From: Himantopus leucocephalus
Taxonomy: Eukaryota > Chordata > Aves > Charadriiformes > Recurvirostridae
Direction of reading: 5' to 3'
Assembly: GCA_003993805.1 (NCBI GenBank)
Contig: RSEF01000003.1
Location: 105,708,095-105,772,094, forward strand
Length of the DNA: 64,000 bases
Shown here: positions 61,245 to 64,000 of the stretch, piece by piece
How the letters are laid out: every line of letters starts with the position of its first letter
Position numbering within the stretch: the first letter of the stretch is position 1
The notes under the pieces: generated by a model
What the model saw: only the letters and a program-made list of their open reading frames with translations
The model's database searches: none
Told to the model about the DNA's origin: nothing
Made by a program: the position numbers and the translations under genes

Positions 61245-63599
61245 TGCTGGCACCCAGTCCCAGGCAGGGGACCTTTGGTAGGTGCCTGTCCTCAGGAGAG
61301 AGGCAGTAGCTCAGATGGCCCCGTGCCCAGCATTTCGTTCCATCTGGCTCTGGACAGTCTCCAGCATAGCCTGGTGGCTTTCTGCATCTCTCTCCAGCTG
61401 TACCGACCCCTCGTTATGGACTGTGTGTGGGCTGGGTACCTGCACCAGGCTGCCTTGGCAAGTCTGTGGCAGCAGAGGGACATGGTCCAGATACCTGTCT
61501 GATCCATCCCACCCCTCTTTCGGATTTGCTCCAGTTTTCTGACCCCAAGGGGAAATAATCCAAGCAAAAAGTGCTCAGCAGGAGTAGGCTGCGAGCAGCC
61601 TACTTCACCCTGGGGAAACGTGCAGAGCCAAGGCAGGCTCTCGGCCACAGCAGCATCAGTCGCTGTACGCCAGCCCTGGGACTCACAAAGCACAGCACAG
61701 ACCTGGCATGGGAAGTGATCGCTCCTTAACTTGCATAACGCAGAACACAAGGTCGTTCCCATTAGCAACGTAGGATCAGCTCAGTGGAGTCATTTATCAG
61801 GCAAGTTACCATCGACCCTTTCCTCATTGCTTTACCTGGTCTCAGGGAACTCCGTTGTTTCCAGATGGTTATGTGATCTCCACGGCACTGCATCCCACCC
61901 TCAAGCGATTTGTTTGCCTCTTACCCCAATACCACCCAAACCTAAGGCATAAATCTTCCTAATTCATTGCATTTCTGACAGGCGCCTGTGGTAGCGCCAG
62001 CAGTTGTGTAGGACTGGGCTTTAGCGTCGTACTGGGCTTTAGCATAGACAGGGTTGTCTTCCTCAAATGAAGCTTACCTCTTGCTATGTCGGGTAAAACT
62101 GAAGTACAGGAAAAGAAATGACACTGTACCTGACCATCCCTTCCTCAGGAGTTACTGCAGTTTTGTCTCCTAAAACCTAAGGTGACTTTCAAGAAGCCGC
62201 CAGCTCCTTTTGGTACAACAGATTTTGCTGCTAGAGCCTGATGTAGGCTACTGGGTTACCATACAAGCTGGCACAGAAACGTAAAGCAATAAAAAGCTTA
62301 GCAGTCATAAAGCACTAAACAGCGGAAGGAAAATTGACTAATTAAAAGTCTTTTTAAGCTGTCCTGTCAGGGCTGTTTTATTTGAAAGCCATTTACTGAA
62401 AATGAACATTTCCTCTCCAATTTGTGCTCCTTCATAGGGGATTATCATCTCATTGCCACAGTTTGCACCGCTTGCCTGTATCTGTGTGTTGTGGCAGAGT
62501 ACATTTCTCAGGGCTACTTTGTGTGCACCAAAGAGACAAGTTGCCAGGTATAGCGAAGGTGGAAGTTCAAAGCTGAGCTTACTGATAGTTTGTGAGTTTA
62601 ATGCTGCCTGGAGCCACAACTGTCCTGCATCCCCTCTTCTGGGGGACTCCACAGCCACACGGCACCATATAAAAGACTTCAACTTGCTGAGGAGGGTGAA
62701 AGGTCCGGAAATAATGTGGCGCAAGAGCTAAAAGCTTGCTCTTAGTAGATGTACCTGCACTTGTCAATGGTTTGTTCAACAGTCTCAAAGGGAGTGCTCC
62801 CATTCTTCACAGGTCATTGCATCTGGCCCTTTCAGGAAGGGAATGTATTTCTGGGCTCTCCTCTTATCGGTGCCGCTGACTCGGTTTTACACCAGACAAC
62901 ATGTAGGGTATTTTCACCCAGCCTTTCACACCAGACCCGAGTGACTTCTGTTCCTGCTCTGAGCGGGGCCAAAGCAAACCAGGTGCAGGCAGGGCTGCGC
63001 GGCTGCAGAAAGCTCAAGCACACTGTGTCTGCAGTGACTTGACTTCTGGTTAGGAGTTGGCTTAGCTGGTGTCAGGAGAGCTTCTCCATATCATGTCAAT
63101 CTGCAAAAGACTGACATTCCCTCAGACTCAGATCCTCAGAGAGACAGGGTTATGTGCCGAGTGGAGGGTTTTCTGATGTGCCGAGCACTTTGGTTTGTGG
63201 CTCTTCAGACCTCTGAGGCAGACCAGGTTGTCTCTTTGTGGGTTCCCCAAAACCAGAGACCGTTTTCTGAAATGCTTGTGAAGGTATCTTCCACTGAGTG
63301 CTCTTTTGGGACAAGAAGGGACAAGTGCCAGTCTAAGGGCTCTGCAGGAAAAATGCTCAGCCACTCTTCCACATACGGAGGGGTTCTCCAGCAGTTGTAA
63401 CTGTGACAGTATAGCAGACTGCAAAAAAATAATCTTATAAGCAAGACACACAATTTTGAGGTCCAAGTCAAACTCTACCTAGAAGCTAACAAGCATCAGC
63501 TGTCTGGATGACAGCATTACATAAAAGAAGCCTTAACATACTCTTTTAATTATTTTGCACTTCGGTAGCAACTGGAGACCTCAGTGGAGTCATGCTCCA

Positions 63600-63795
63600 G
63601 CATGCCAAGCGCTATATTAATAAATGTCATGGGCTGGTCCTTACCCCAGAGGACCCAGTGTACACAGACAAGGCATATTCTGAGAAGGAAGCTGAGATGC
63701 AGAGAGAGATGACATGACTACCCCAAGGCTAAACAGTAGGTGGTTGGTGGGGCAGAGATTTCCCAGCACCACACTGCTCTCAAGCTTCAAGACTC
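63600..63795 (+). repeat. old SINE-like (MIR/CORE type) remnant
   Basis: GCCAAGCGCTATATTAATAA near the start, then GAAGCTGAGATGCAGAGAGA and CTACCCCAAGGCTAAACAGT, follow the known order of a MIR-like repeat found across amniotes. The antisense open frame here is incidental. Confidence 0.5.
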
Positions 63796-64000
63796 CTGGC
63801 TTTGTGCACCAGCAATTGGCAGTGGTCAACCACAAAGCCCTGCTTAGTACCTGAAAGGCAAAAGTATGCTTTTGCCTCACATTCCAGTCCCTTTTTTGGA
63901 GGAGGTAGGAGGGTTATTTTTCTTTTTCTCATTGACTCAACAGTTTTTTTGGCTAAGAAGGTTTCTGTAACTGCTTATGGAGCCAAAAAAAGACAGTTGT

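Larger units (their letters stand above)
54246..63599. other. intergenic, no gene seen
   Basis: Unique-looking sequence with one 100-N gap and one false duplication. A 226-codon frame on the minus strand (54278-54958) and a 179-codon frame on the plus strand (56299-56838) are the longest. Neither resembles a family I know. Confidence 0.5.

Noticed and set aside
1..64000. CRISPR array, tRNA or rRNA genes, or a novel gene cluster
   Set aside because: No regularly spaced repeats, clover-leaf tRNA sequences, rRNA-like blocks or grouped coding regions were seen. The tandem copies that do exist are explained by single-N assembly joints.

Overview
This window is nuclear DNA from a bird. The evidence is one complete vertebrate housekeeping gene with a bird-like protein, many CR1 (chicken repeat 1) LINE copies ending in the typical CCTTCCAACC...ATTCTATGATTCTATGA tail, and a solo LTR of a type common in bird genomes. 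The species cannot be named from what I can see. All large open reading frames outside the one gene look like chance.

Region 1 (about 1750-11900) is ODC1, ornithine decarboxylase, on the minus strand. I could place every coding exon by GT-AG boundaries and reading-frame continuity. There are ten coding exons (8727 down to 2099), giving 461 codons including the stop. Two noncoding 5' exons lie upstream (8943-9051, and one ending at 11605). A CpG-island promoter with a TATA box lies near 11810, and an AATAAA signal at 1773-1778 closes the 3' UTR. The catalytic residues K69, H197, G235-G237, E274-R277, D332 and C360 all fall at their standard positions. The last intron holds a solo LTR inserted antisense to the gene, with a 5-bp target-site duplication.

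Region 2 (about 11900-12400) is the upstream half of the CpG island, with a CRE-like site, an X-box-like site and a short CGCCA tandem repeat.

Region 3 (about 12500-64000) is a long intergenic tract with no gene I can defend. It contains young and old CR1 fragments on both strands, including reverse-transcriptase remnants at 33260-33910 and 45480-46275. It also contains old SINE-like remnants, two GC/CpG-rich patches (19790-20340 and 54070-54245) that could be regulatory, a few short palindromes, and assembly gaps. From knowledge of the human map, a large gene-poor interval upstream of ODC1 would be expected.

Assembly quality matters here. Five isolated single N characters sit exactly between two near-identical copies of flanking sequence (14 to 132 bp). 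They look like contig ends that were never merged, so the duplications are probably false. Two of the three 100-N gaps begin inside CR1 copies.

I looked for an undescribed system and did not find one. The most checkable points are the ODC1 gene model, its promoter and intron elements, the false tandem duplications and the two CpG-rich intergenic patches.
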